DNA of 64,000 nucleotides from Candidatus Cryptobacteroides excrementipullorum (lineage in GTDB: Bacteria; Bacteroidota; Bacteroidia; Bacteroidales; UBA932): positions 1 to 64,000 of the forward strand of contig JADILZ010000018.1 in assembly GCA_017695065.1 (NCBI GenBank), read 5' to 3'. The translations under genes were made by a program, and so were the position numbers. The notes beneath the pieces are model-generated. The model saw only the letters and a program-made list of their open reading frames with translations. It did no database searches and was not told the DNA's origin. How positions within the stretch are numbered: the stretch's first letter is position 1; each line of letters opens with the position of its first letter. This document shows, piece by piece, positions 52,721 through 60,978 of the stretch.

Positions 52721-53869
52721 TCAGAGCAGCGAGTTCAGAAGTTTCCTCAGCGAAGCGGCATCGGACAAAGGCTCGTCCACAAGCTCGCCTCCGGAAATCA
52801 CGAATGAGACAGGAAGTTTTCCCAGGTTGTACAGCAGCACAGCAGGGGAAGCGCTTCCGAGCCCGTCGCAGACATTTATCCACTCTAGACCCTGGTCCTT
52901 CACTGTCCTTGCCCACATGGCCTTGTCCGTATCCAGGGCCACCTGGTATATCTCCAGGCCTCTGGAATGGAAATCCCTGTATAGCGGCTTCAGCACATCC
53001 TGGTTGAACATTTTCTGCGCAGCATCAGCCGCAGACCAGAAGTGGAGGAGGATCACTTTCGCATCCACCTCACTCAGTTTCACCTTCGTGGAGTTCACAT
53101 CCGGCAGTTCAAGGTCCGGATAGCTCATCTCAGGAGCGTTTTCCAGCCTCACGCTAAGGGAAAGGAGGTCAGTCCGCCTTTTAGCCTCTGCCTGCAGGGA
53201 CCTGACATATCTGGAATCGGGATATACAGCTGAAAGAGAATCGCTTATATTCTTGAAATGTATTGCATCCGTAGCCTGTCCGAATACCGGGAGAGTACCT
53301 CCTATAGTCTGGTACAGAACAGGGATGGAAGTGAGTGAATGTGAATTCTCAAGTATAAACTTCACCCTGCTCCTGTAGTAGTCGGTGTACGCACGTCCCA
53401 TCTGCCTCCTTATCCCGGCGGCCTCCTCGGTAGAAGGATCCAGACCGTCAAGTTTTCCGGCAAGGTCTGCAAACTTGACAGAGAAGTCCGAAAAATCCTT
53501 CTCCACCTGTGCCAGACGGCGGCTCTCATCCGACCCGGAGACCTCATAGTTCCCGAGCGTATCGGCAGTGACAGACACCCTGTCTCCCTTCTCAAGCAGC
53601 ATGGAGGCTATCTTGGTATCATTATGGTACAGATACACGAATTCAGGCTGTCCCTTTTCCACCTCCATCCGGTATGAGAAACGGCCGGATGCATCCGAGG
53701 TAAGAGTGTCAAGCACCTTGTATGTGTTGACATCCAGGAGCTTCACTATCACCTCTCCTTTTCCCAGATCCTTCACTGTACCGGAAATCCTTACTGTCTT
53801 CCCGCACGAGGCGACAGCCAAGGCGGCGGCAACGACGGATGCCGTCCTGAAGAAACTACATTTTTTCAT
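52721..53869 (-). CDS. DUF4369/thioredoxin-fold lipoprotein without catalytic cysteines
   Basis: This 382-residue lipoprotein has a signal ending AVASC (Cys near 22). The N-terminal region (about 25-105) is a DUF4369-like beta domain (ISGTVKDLGKGEVIVKLLDV), and a helical spacer follows. The C-terminal 130 or so residues have a TlpA-like thioredoxin fold (VILLHFWSAADAAQKMFNQ near 265-283, FVISGGELVDEP near 357). In the place of the usual WCxxC is SAADAA, so thiol-disulfide exchange is not possible. It may bind rather than reduce. Its start overlaps the HIT gene stop by 14 nt. Confidence 0.82.
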   Translation of the reverse strand: MKKCSFFRTASVVAAALAVASCGKTVRISGTVKDLGKGEVIVKLLDVNTYKVLDTLTSDASGRFSYRMEVEKGQPEFVYLYHNDTKIASMLLEKGDRVSVTADTLGNYEVSGSDESRRLAQVEKDFSDFSVKFADLAGKLDGLDPSTEEAAGIRRQMGRAYTDYYRSRVKFILENSHSLTSIPVLYQTIGGTLPVFGQATDAIHFKNISDSLSAVYPDSRYVRSLQAEAKRRTDLLSLSVRLENAPEMSYPDLELPDVNSTKVKLSEVDAKVILLHFWSAADAAQKMFNQDVLKPLYRDFHSRGLEIYQVALDTDKAMWARTVKDQGLEWINVCDGLGSASPAVLLYNLGKLPVSFVISGGELVDEPLSDAASLRKLLNSLL

Positions 53870-54260
53870 ATGCTGCAGCTATTGATGATGCTATACGGGA
53901 GAAATCCTCAGGTGCAAGTTTCAGCTTCTCTTTTCTGAAGTCGAGGTCAGACTCGCTGTTGAGCGGCACCAGATGTATATGGGTGTGAGGTACTTCCATA
54001 CCGAGGACAGCCACCCCGACCCTTTTGCACGGGATGGCATTCCCTATCGCGATGGCGACCTTCCTGGCAAAAGCACAAAGTCCTGTGTATGTGCTTTCAT
54101 CCAGATGGAATATATAATCATCCTCCACGTTCTTTGGGATGACAAGGGTATGGCCCTCAGCAAGCGGGTTGATGTCAAGGAAGGCATAGAAATCATCGTT
54201 CTCCGCCACCTTGTAAGAAGGGATTTCCCCTTTGGCTATTTTAGTGAATATCGTAGCCAT
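53856..54260 (-). CDS. HIT-family nucleotide-binding hydrolase (HinT-like)
   Basis: This 134-residue cytosolic protein has the histidine-triad motif HTHIHLVPL near residues 96-104 and an N-terminal IFTKIAKGEIPSYKVAEND, both standard for the Hint/Fhit branch. These enzymes cleave nucleoside phosphoramidates or dinucleoside polyphosphates. The physiological substrate is unclear. It is 4 nt downstream of greA and overlaps the thioredoxin-fold lipoprotein gene, so the three are probably one transcript. Confidence 0.92.
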   Translation of the reverse strand: MATIFTKIAKGEIPSYKVAENDDFYAFLDINPLAEGHTLVIPKNVEDDYIFHLDESTYTGLCAFARKVAIAIGNAIPCKRVGVAVLGMEVPHTHIHLVPLNSESDLDFRKEKLKLAPEDFSRIASSIAAAYEKM

Positions 54261-54264
54261 GGCG

Positions 54265-54732
54265 TCAGAGCGTTATGTCCAGTATCTCGAACTTGATGAT
54301 TCCGGAAGGGACCTTCGCCTCCACCGTCTCGCCCTTTGAGTGGCCCATAAGGGCCCGGCCGATAGGAGTGGTGGCCGCCAGCTTCCCCGAGGCGAAATCA
54401 GCCTCGCTTTCCCCGACAAGCGTGAACTCGACTACCTGGTTGTTGCTCAGGTTCTTGACTTTCACCTTATTGAGCATCTGCACCTTGTCCGTGCCTATCT
54501 GGGATTCGTCGATAACTCTCGCGTTTGCAACCAGGTTCTGGAGCTTGGAGATCTTGAGTTCCAGAAGGCCCTGGGCCTCGCGTGCCGCTTCATATTCCGC
54601 ATTTTCGGAAAGGTCACCCTTGTCCCTGGCTTCAGCTATCTGGGCGGAAATGACAGGGCGCTGGGCAATCGCTTCAGAGAGGTCTTTTTTCAGTTTGTCA
54701 AGACCGTCCTGAGTCATGTAATGTACTTCCAT
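54265..54732 (-). CDS. greA: Transcription elongation factor GreA
   Basis: This 155-residue protein enters the RNA polymerase secondary channel and stimulates cleavage of backtracked transcripts. The N-terminal coiled coil (YMTQDGLDKLKKDLSEAIAQ through about 75) carries acidic tip residues in ARDKGDLSENAEYEAAREAQ. The C-terminal FKBP-like domain has FTLVGESEADFASGKLAATT and TPIGRALMGHSKGETVEAKV. The nearest well-formed promoter is over 500 nt upstream, across the palindromic repeat, so the leader may be long and structured. Confidence 0.95.
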   Translation of the reverse strand: MEVHYMTQDGLDKLKKDLSEAIAQRPVISAQIAEARDKGDLSENAEYEAAREAQGLLELKISKLQNLVANARVIDESQIGTDKVQMLNKVKVKNLSNNQVVEFTLVGESEADFASGKLAATTPIGRALMGHSKGETVEAKVPSGIIKFEILDITL

Positions 54733-54753
54733 TTCTTGATCTTTTTAAATTGA

Positions 54754-55190
54754 CGTCAGTACGACGTATATTAACGTCAGTTCGACGAATTTATATTTAA
54801 CAATATTATATTAAAAATCAATATTTTATCATTTATGACCGGATTTCTTACAGAAATCCTGTCTGTCAACCCCCAGTCACTCCGTGACAGCCCCGGCGGG
54901 GCATGCGCCTCCGCTTCGCTGCGCCGGCACCTTCACTGCCTCGGTTTCCCTGACGGAAACCTCGCTGACGCTCCGGTGCGGCCCTGATGGGCCCTCCTAC
55001 AGAAATCCTGTCTGTCAACCCCCAGTCACTCCGTGACAGCCCCTTATTAAGGAGCGCCGCCTCCTTCCTTCCCCCTCGCCGGGGGACCTGTCGCAGGCCA
55101 CGGCCTGCTCCTGAAAAGAGGTAATTCGATGTAATTTAATGAATTAAATTCATCGAATTCACGTTATATTAATATAAGATGTTTTGTCGA
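54754..55190. repeat. Modular palindromic repeat, copy 2
   Basis: This array occupies most of the 563-nt space between greA and the next gene. It contains the same modules as 1-265: an AT-rich part with TTCGACGAATT, then an exact 46-nt direct repeat at 54849-54894 and 54998-55043. Between these lies a 103-nt GC-rich insert with hairpins (54943-54961 and GGCCC-tgat-GGGCC). Further hairpins are at 55039-55055 (one mismatch), 55071-55085 and 55093-55108, and the 37-nt AT palindrome is at 55123-55159. No protein-like frame is present. It reads as a multi-copy chromosomal interspersed element of unknown origin. Confidence 0.85.
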
Positions 55191-55253
55191 TTGTTGGCTC
55201 CGACAAAAATATAATCGACCAAAAAATACATTTTTGGCCGACCTCTGTCCTTG

Positions 55254-55285
55254 CAAATATAAGAATTAATATTGGCTTGACCAAA
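55254..55285 (-). promoter_or_regulatory. Predicted promoter upstream of the repeat, reading toward greA
   Basis: On the minus strand TTTG (complement of 55282-55285) and TATATTTG (complement of 55254-55261) are 20 nt apart, an excellent Bacteroidota promoter. It lies just past the stop codon of the gene at 55296-55787 and points at greA, 520 nt away. Confidence 0.68.
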
Positions 55286-55295
55286 TAAAGGGAAA

Positions 55296-55787
55296 CTAAA
55301 ACTTAGGTTTCATTATTTCCGAATAGATGATCATCTTCCTCGGGTCGATTTCCAGCTTCCTGCGCTTTTCCTCCACAGATTCCGTAACGGCAACGCCATC
55401 TGAAGAGTGCCTGTCCCTGATTATGTCCCTGACAGACTTGTAGCCGTCCTCCAGAAGCTCGGCAGGCACTCCTGCACCGGCATGGGCAGCCCCAGGAGAA
55501 GGAGTGTGCCGGACGGGAGAGTCCTCTGCTCCGGCAGGAGGCTTAATTACAGAAGTCGGGAACGCCTCCCTGAAAACAGGAGGGAACGGAAAGGCCCCCC
55601 TGCCCTTCCGCCCCGTCGGGACCGGGTCCGCGTCTTTCCCGTCGCTGTCTTCCAGCTGCTCACGGAACCTGCGCACCTTATCTGCCGTGCCTGACTTGCC
55701 GGCGTTCACCAGGGTCTTCTCGATGGCTTTCGCAGCGACAGGCAGCAGAATAAGCAACAATGTGACTATTGTCAGGACAGTATCCAT
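55296..55787 (-). CDS. Conserved Bacteroidales small membrane protein, unknown function
   Basis: This 163-residue protein has one N-terminal membrane helix (TVLTIVTLLLILLPVAAKAI, residues 3-22). A basic stretch and a Pro/Gly-rich, probably unstructured middle (about 45-110) follow, then a charged end, EKRRKLEIDPRKMIIYSEIM near 141-160, followed by KPKF. I recall that short C-terminal motif (IDPxKxIIYSEIMKPKF-like) from other Bacteroidales proteins of similar layout, but no function is known to me. It lies between ribF (74 nt upstream) and the repeat array. Confidence 0.65.
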   Translation of the reverse strand: MDTVLTIVTLLLILLPVAAKAIEKTLVNAGKSGTADKVRRFREQLEDSDGKDADPVPTGRKGRGAFPFPPVFREAFPTSVIKPPAGAEDSPVRHTPSPGAAHAGAGVPAELLEDGYKSVRDIIRDRHSSDGVAVTESVEEKRRKLEIDPRKMIIYSEIMKPKF

Positions 55788-55861
55788 TCAAAACCTCATT
55801 TTCTCCAAAGTTCCGAAAAATTTTCCAAAATGCAAATCCGATATGCATCTTTTTCCTCCGT

Positions 55862-56749
55862 TCACATGTCCCGGCAGGCAAGGCACACCTTCCTGTCCTT
55901 TGCCAGCTGTTCTCCAAGCGCATCTATGGAGTCGAACCTGATCTCGTCCCTGATCTTCCTTAGAAAAGTCACCCTGAGGTCAAGCCCGTAAATGTCTTCG
56001 TCGAATCCGAAGATATTGGTCTCCACTGTACGCGGGTTGCCGGCCCCGACAGTCGGCCTGTTGCCGATATTGCACATTCCGGCCCATTCCCTGCCGAGAG
56101 TATGCACCTTCACGGAATAGACACCGTTCCCGGGAATCAGCTTAAGAGGCTCGTAAAGCTGCATGTTGGCCGTCGGGAAGCCTATCGTACGGCCGATCCT
56201 GTTCCCGGCCACGACCACCCCGTAAAGGGAATAGTCGTATCCAAGCATGGCTGACGCATCCTTCACGTCACCGGAGGCGATCAGAGTCCGTATCCTGGTG
56301 GAACTTACGGCAGTACCCGGCATCCCCTCCACCATGCCTGTCATGATGACATCCAGTCCAAGGCTCCTGGCAACGGCGCCGACATCGTGCGGGGTCATGG
56401 AGTCAGAGCCCATCCTGTTGTCATAGCCCAGGACAACCGCCGTCCCGCCGAACATCCTTTTCACATAAAAATCAAGATATTCCCTGGTGGTAAGAGCGCC
56501 GAACTCACGTGTAAAAGGAATCACCTCTATCCTGTCCACACCGAGTTCCCTCAGCATCCTCTTCTTCTCCTCCAGAGAGGAGAGGAGCCTGAAAGTCCTG
56601 GCCTCCAGCTGAAGCACATTACGGGGATGAGGCCAGAATGTTATTACAAGGCTCTCCTCCCCGCGTGCTTCAGCTGCATTAACCAGCTGTGATATTACAA
56701 GACGGTGTCCGGTATGGACACCGTCGAAAAATCCGGTCGCTACAACCAT
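55862..56749 (-). CDS. ribF: Bifunctional riboflavin kinase/FAD synthetase
   Basis: This 295-residue cytosolic enzyme makes FMN and then FAD. The N-terminal adenylyltransferase domain has TGFFDGVHTGHRLVI near residues 5-19 and SSTRIRTLIASGDV near 149-162. The C-terminal kinase domain has GRTIGFPTANM near 187-197, GVYSVKVHTLG and ETNIFGFDEDIYG. Its start overlaps the stop of the glycogen synthase-phosphorylase gene by 10 nt, so it is probably expressed as the downstream end of the glucan operon. No FMN riboswitch precedes it. Confidence 0.94.
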   Translation of the reverse strand: MVVATGFFDGVHTGHRLVISQLVNAAEARGEESLVITFWPHPRNVLQLEARTFRLLSSLEEKKRMLRELGVDRIEVIPFTREFGALTTREYLDFYVKRMFGGTAVVLGYDNRMGSDSMTPHDVGAVARSLGLDVIMTGMVEGMPGTAVSSTRIRTLIASGDVKDASAMLGYDYSLYGVVVAGNRIGRTIGFPTANMQLYEPLKLIPGNGVYSVKVHTLGREWAGMCNIGNRPTVGAGNPRTVETNIFGFDEDIYGLDLRVTFLRKIRDEIRFDSIDALGEQLAKDRKVCLACRDM

Positions 56750-59700
56750 CTTACAAGTTCAAAATCCTGCCTGTGAGGCAAAAGCGGATTCTTTGCATAG
56801 ATCCTGACTGCCACCTGGTAAAGACCTGCCCGCTCCGGCATTACGGATGCCTGATACTTGGCAGTCTCATCACGGTATTCGACAGGTGTGAACCCGTACT
56901 TCTCCTGGATATGGAGCTTCCCTTTGTTGTCGGTCGTGGCGAACAGCATCTCCACACCGATATCGTCAGGATGGAGGTCACTGATATTGAGCACCACTTC
57001 GGCCTTGAACTCCTTGCCCAGAGAAACATAGTCGTATGAGCCGTCAGGCTTGACCACAGACACGACACTGACATTGACCCATTCACGTCTCATGTGCCTC
57101 TTCCATGCGGCAATCTCCTTGGCCACCTTGTAGTCATCGGCAGTGAGGGTCGCGGTCCTTTTGGACTGAGGGTCATAGTACTGGCTGATGTAGTCTGAAA
57201 GCATCCTGTTGGTAGTGAAGTTGCAAGCAACCTGCGCAACAGTGTTCTTTATATAGTCTATCCAGCCGGCAGAGAAGCCTGTCTCCTTGTTCTTGTCATA
57301 GAACAGAGGAGCGATCTCGTTCTCTATTATAGTGTATATGGTAGCTGCATCGAGCTCGTCCTGATAGTTCTGGTCATCGTATGTGCGCTCCATAGGGAGA
57401 GCCCATCCTGCTCCAGGCTTGTAGCCTTCCACCCACCATCCGTCGAGTACGGAGAAATGCATCACGCCGTTCATGGCAGCCTTCTCCCCGGAAGTTCCGG
57501 AAGCCTCGAGAGGACGCGTAGGGTTGTTCATCCAGACATCGACACCCTGTACAAGCAACTTCGCCAGCGAAATGTCGTAATTCGGCACGAAGACTATCTT
57601 GCCTATGAACTGCGGCATCTTGGACACGTCCACAATCATCTTTATGAGATCCTGTCCCGCCTTGTCTGCCGGATGCGCCTTGCCGGCGAATATGAACTGT
57701 ACCGGATGCTCCGGGTCATTCACTATCTCATTCAGCCTGTCAAGGTCGCGGAACAGGAGATGAGCCCTCTTGTATGTGGCGAAACGCCGTGCAAATCCTA
57801 TAGTGAGCACATCGTCACGGAGGGTCTCCTTGATAGTCACGATCTGGCGCGGAGAATAATGGTTTGCCGCAGCAGGATCGGACAGACGCTCCTTGATGGC
57901 AGCTATCAGCTTGCCCCTCAACGAAGTCCTGACATTCCATACAGTGGCATCGTCCACCTTGTATATTCCCTCGAAGCATGACTTGTCATAATGATGGGTA
58001 CCGAACTCTTCGCCGAATACCTTCTCATGCACCTTCTTCCATTCAGGTGCAGTCCACGTAGGATAGTGTACACCGTTGGTGACATAAGTGATGTTGAGTT
58101 CCTCAGGAAGATAGCCGGGCCACATCCTTGCGAATATGTCCTTGCTGACTTCCCCGTGAAGCCATGACACTCCGTTGACTTCCTGCGAGATGTTGGCCGC
58201 CAGGAAACTCATGGAGAACTTCTCGTTAGGGTCAGAGGCGTTTATCTTGCCAAGCCCCATGAGCGTATCCCAGTCGATCTTGAGCCTCTGAGGATAATGG
58301 CCTATATACTTTCTCAGCAGACCTTCATCGAAGGCATCGTGCCCTGCAGGCACAGGCGTATGGGTGGTGAAAAGGGACGATGCGCGGATTACCTCCATTG
58401 CCTCAGGGAAATCGAGGTTGTCCTCCTGGATATACTCCTTGAGACGCTCCAGGCCGATGAATGCCGCATGCCCTTCATTGCAGTGGTATATCTCCGGATG
58501 AAGTCCCAGCTTCCTGAGTGCACGGATACCTCCGACACCCAGAAGGAGCTCCTGCTTGAGACGGTTTTCCCAGTCGCCTCCATAAAGATGGTGGGTCACA
58601 GACCTGTCTTCAGGAAGGTTATCCTCGTAGTCCGTGTCCATCAGATACAGCTCGGTGCGTCCCACGTCCACTCTCCAGAGCCTTGCATTGAGGTTTCTTC
58701 CCGGGAATGCTATGCTCACAGTCATCCAGTTGCCTTCGGCATCCTTCACAGGGATGGCAGGGATCTTCATGAAATCCTGGGCATCATACTTCGACACCTG
58801 GTTCCCCTGCGCGGACAGTATCTGGGTGAAATAGCCGTACCTGTACAGAAGACCTACAGCCACCAGATTGGTGTTCATGTCGCTGGTCTCCTTCAGATAG
58901 TCACCGGCCAGGATACCAAGTCCGCCTGAATATATCTTCAGGGAAGTATCGAGCCCGTATTCCATGCAGAAATACGCAATGGAAGGGCTTGTACGCTCAG
59001 CCTTCAGGGCCATGTAAGAGTTGAATTCGTCCATGACAGACTTGAGCCTTGCCAGGAACTCCCTGTCCTTCTCCAGCGCATGGTAGCGCTTCAGGCTCAC
59101 TTTGTCAAGCATGGCTATCGGATTCTCTCCGGAAGTCTCCCATGCGTCAGGATCTATCGACCTGAACAGGTCCTTTGCGGAATCGTTCCAGCACCACCAG
59201 AGATTTCTTGAAAGGACCTCGAGATCCTTCAGGCTGTCCGGAAGGTGACGCAGGAAGAACACACTGTTCCAGGACGGTTGATTTACATCTATCATTCTGT
59301 ATTGCATTGATTTCTCACTCCTCGTTTCAGGGAATGCTCCTTTTTCTGATATGACTTTTTCAAGGGCAGACGAATACGCCTGCTTGTAATATACTATGTT
59401 GTTCTCCCAAAGGGCTATCTCTGAGACCTCCTTCGCATTCGACATGTAGGCCTGCCTTCCGGCCTTGTCCAGACCGGCGATCTCCTTCATCCTGGCGATC
59501 ACCCCGTCCACGACTTCAGCATAGTTTGAATCCGTCCTTCCGATAATGGATATGCCCGGATGATCCTTGGTATAATGGTCCTTGACCCAGACTCCGAACC
59601 CGGCAAGGGTAGTGGTCAGGGTAGGCACCTTGAAGGCGAGGCTCTCGAGAGGCGTGTATCCCCACGGCTCATAATAGGATGGGAATACTGTAAGGTCAAG

Positions 59701-60978
59701 ACCTGCAAGAAGGTCGTAGTACTTCATGTTGAATATTCCGTCGTCTCCGTTGAGATATGACGGGATGAAATACACCTTGACCTTGTCTCCTACAGCGTTG
59801 TTCAGGGCAACTTCCCGCAGACGTCTTGTAATGATGTCATACTCAGGGTCCATAAGATAATGTGAAACCTGCGTGACATACTGCGAGTCTGTCCCCTTGA
59901 GCTTGGACACAAGTTCCTTGTCAGCCCCCTTGTGGCCTGACGGGATGAGGATGAAGGCCTGGACGGTCTTTCCTTCGAACCCTGTCCCGTTAAGTTTTGC
60001 AAGGGCGTCGATGAATACATCTATACCCTTGTTCTTCCACTCATAACGCCCGGCTATCCCCACGAATACGGCATTCTCCGGCACTGTCTCCCCGGACATG
60101 GCCGTGGCCACCTCGACAAACTTTGCCCTGGCGGCTTTCCTCATACTGTCATATTCCTCTTCCGTAGAAGGCGTGAAGCTGTTCTCGAACCCGTTAGGCG
60201 TCACGACATCCACATCCCTTCCGAGGAACTGCTTGCACTCGGAGGCGGTTATCCCGCTCACTGTAGTGAATATGTCAGAGTACCGTGCGGACTGCTTCTC
60301 GAGGGAATGGCGGGCCATCACGTTGAATTCCTTGGCCTTGGTATCCCCGTCATACAGGTTCATCGAATCGTACAGAGGGAGGTTATTCCCGGCGAGACAG
60401 CGTCCGAGCACTGTAGCATGCGTGGTGAATACCGTGGCTACAGGGAGTTTAGCCTTCTTCAGGTACAGGAGTCCGGCCCCGGTCATCCACTCATGGAACT
60501 GGGCCACGACCTTGTCAGAAGGAGTGAGGTTGTACTTGTAGAAACTCTCTATGACCTTCCCGGCTGTGTAGCCGAAAAGCGCGGATTCCACATAGTCCCA
60601 GTTTCCTGTGATCGAGTCCACTCCGAAATCACGCCACATCTCCCCCAACAGCTCGTCCTTCATGGTCAGGTACTGCTTGAAATCAACAAGGATGGCTGTC
60701 GGCTTGCCCGGTACGTTCCACCGTCCGACGCGTATGCGCAGGCCTTCCTTTGCAGCCTGTTCCCTCCACATCCTGTAAAGGAGAGGGTCCTCTATGAAAT
60801 CAGGGTTGTTTTCGATGTTCATCCAGACATCCGGGCCGATAAGGATATGATGCCTTTTCAGCTCGCTCTTCAGGTAGAGGGACTTGGTCGCAATCACGGT
60901 GTAGATTCCTCCCACCTTGTTGCACACTTCCCAGCTGACCTCGAAGAGATAGTCCGGCTTCAGCAATTCATTATTCAT
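56740..60978 (-). CDS. Glycogen synthase (GT3) fused to alpha-glucan phosphorylase (GT35)
   Basis: The protein has 1412 residues. Residues 1 to about 560 resemble the eukaryote-type GT3 glycogen synthase: LFEVSWEVCNKVGGIYTVI near 12-30 and PSYYEPWGYTPLESLAF near 436-452. From about 590 to the end it is a GT35 phosphorylase of the Bacteroidota/archaeal short type: NLWWCWND near 592, AYFCMEYGLDTSL near 662, HCNEGHAAF near 851 and EASGTSGEKAAMNGVMHF near 1173-1190, which carries the pyridoxal-phosphate Lys. One polypeptide could both extend and shorten glucan. It overlaps the GH57 gene by 8 nt and ribF by 10 nt. It has no signal peptide. Confidence 0.92.
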   Translation of the reverse strand: MNNELLKPDYLFEVSWEVCNKVGGIYTVIATKSLYLKSELKRHHILIGPDVWMNIENNPDFIEDPLLYRMWREQAAKEGLRIRVGRWNVPGKPTAILVDFKQYLTMKDELLGEMWRDFGVDSITGNWDYVESALFGYTAGKVIESFYKYNLTPSDKVVAQFHEWMTGAGLLYLKKAKLPVATVFTTHATVLGRCLAGNNLPLYDSMNLYDGDTKAKEFNVMARHSLEKQSARYSDIFTTVSGITASECKQFLGRDVDVVTPNGFENSFTPSTEEEYDSMRKAARAKFVEVATAMSGETVPENAVFVGIAGRYEWKNKGIDVFIDALAKLNGTGFEGKTVQAFILIPSGHKGADKELVSKLKGTDSQYVTQVSHYLMDPEYDIITRRLREVALNNAVGDKVKVYFIPSYLNGDDGIFNMKYYDLLAGLDLTVFPSYYEPWGYTPLESLAFKVPTLTTTLAGFGVWVKDHYTKDHPGISIIGRTDSNYAEVVDGVIARMKEIAGLDKAGRQAYMSNAKEVSEIALWENNIVYYKQAYSSALEKVISEKGAFPETRSEKSMQYRMIDVNQPSWNSVFFLRHLPDSLKDLEVLSRNLWWCWNDSAKDLFRSIDPDAWETSGENPIAMLDKVSLKRYHALEKDREFLARLKSVMDEFNSYMALKAERTSPSIAYFCMEYGLDTSLKIYSGGLGILAGDYLKETSDMNTNLVAVGLLYRYGYFTQILSAQGNQVSKYDAQDFMKIPAIPVKDAEGNWMTVSIAFPGRNLNARLWRVDVGRTELYLMDTDYEDNLPEDRSVTHHLYGGDWENRLKQELLLGVGGIRALRKLGLHPEIYHCNEGHAAFIGLERLKEYIQEDNLDFPEAMEVIRASSLFTTHTPVPAGHDAFDEGLLRKYIGHYPQRLKIDWDTLMGLGKINASDPNEKFSMSFLAANISQEVNGVSWLHGEVSKDIFARMWPGYLPEELNITYVTNGVHYPTWTAPEWKKVHEKVFGEEFGTHHYDKSCFEGIYKVDDATVWNVRTSLRGKLIAAIKERLSDPAAANHYSPRQIVTIKETLRDDVLTIGFARRFATYKRAHLLFRDLDRLNEIVNDPEHPVQFIFAGKAHPADKAGQDLIKMIVDVSKMPQFIGKIVFVPNYDISLAKLLVQGVDVWMNNPTRPLEASGTSGEKAAMNGVMHFSVLDGWWVEGYKPGAGWALPMERTYDDQNYQDELDAATIYTIIENEIAPLFYDKNKETGFSAGWIDYIKNTVAQVACNFTTNRMLSDYISQYYDPQSKRTATLTADDYKVAKEIAAWKRHMRREWVNVSVVSVVKPDGSYDYVSLGKEFKAEVVLNISDLHPDDIGVEMLFATTDNKGKLHIQEKYGFTPVEYRDETAKYQASVMPERAGLYQVAVRIYAKNPLLPHRQDFELVRWL

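Noticed and set aside
54849..55043. CRISPR-like look of a 46-nt direct repeat with a spacer
   Set aside because: There are only two repeat units, the spacer is 103 nt and itself full of hairpins, no cas gene is nearby, and the same modules occur elsewhere as interspersed repeats.
55788..56749. FMN riboswitch in front of ribF
   Set aside because: ribF overlaps the upstream glucan gene by 10 nt, so there is no leader that could hold one.
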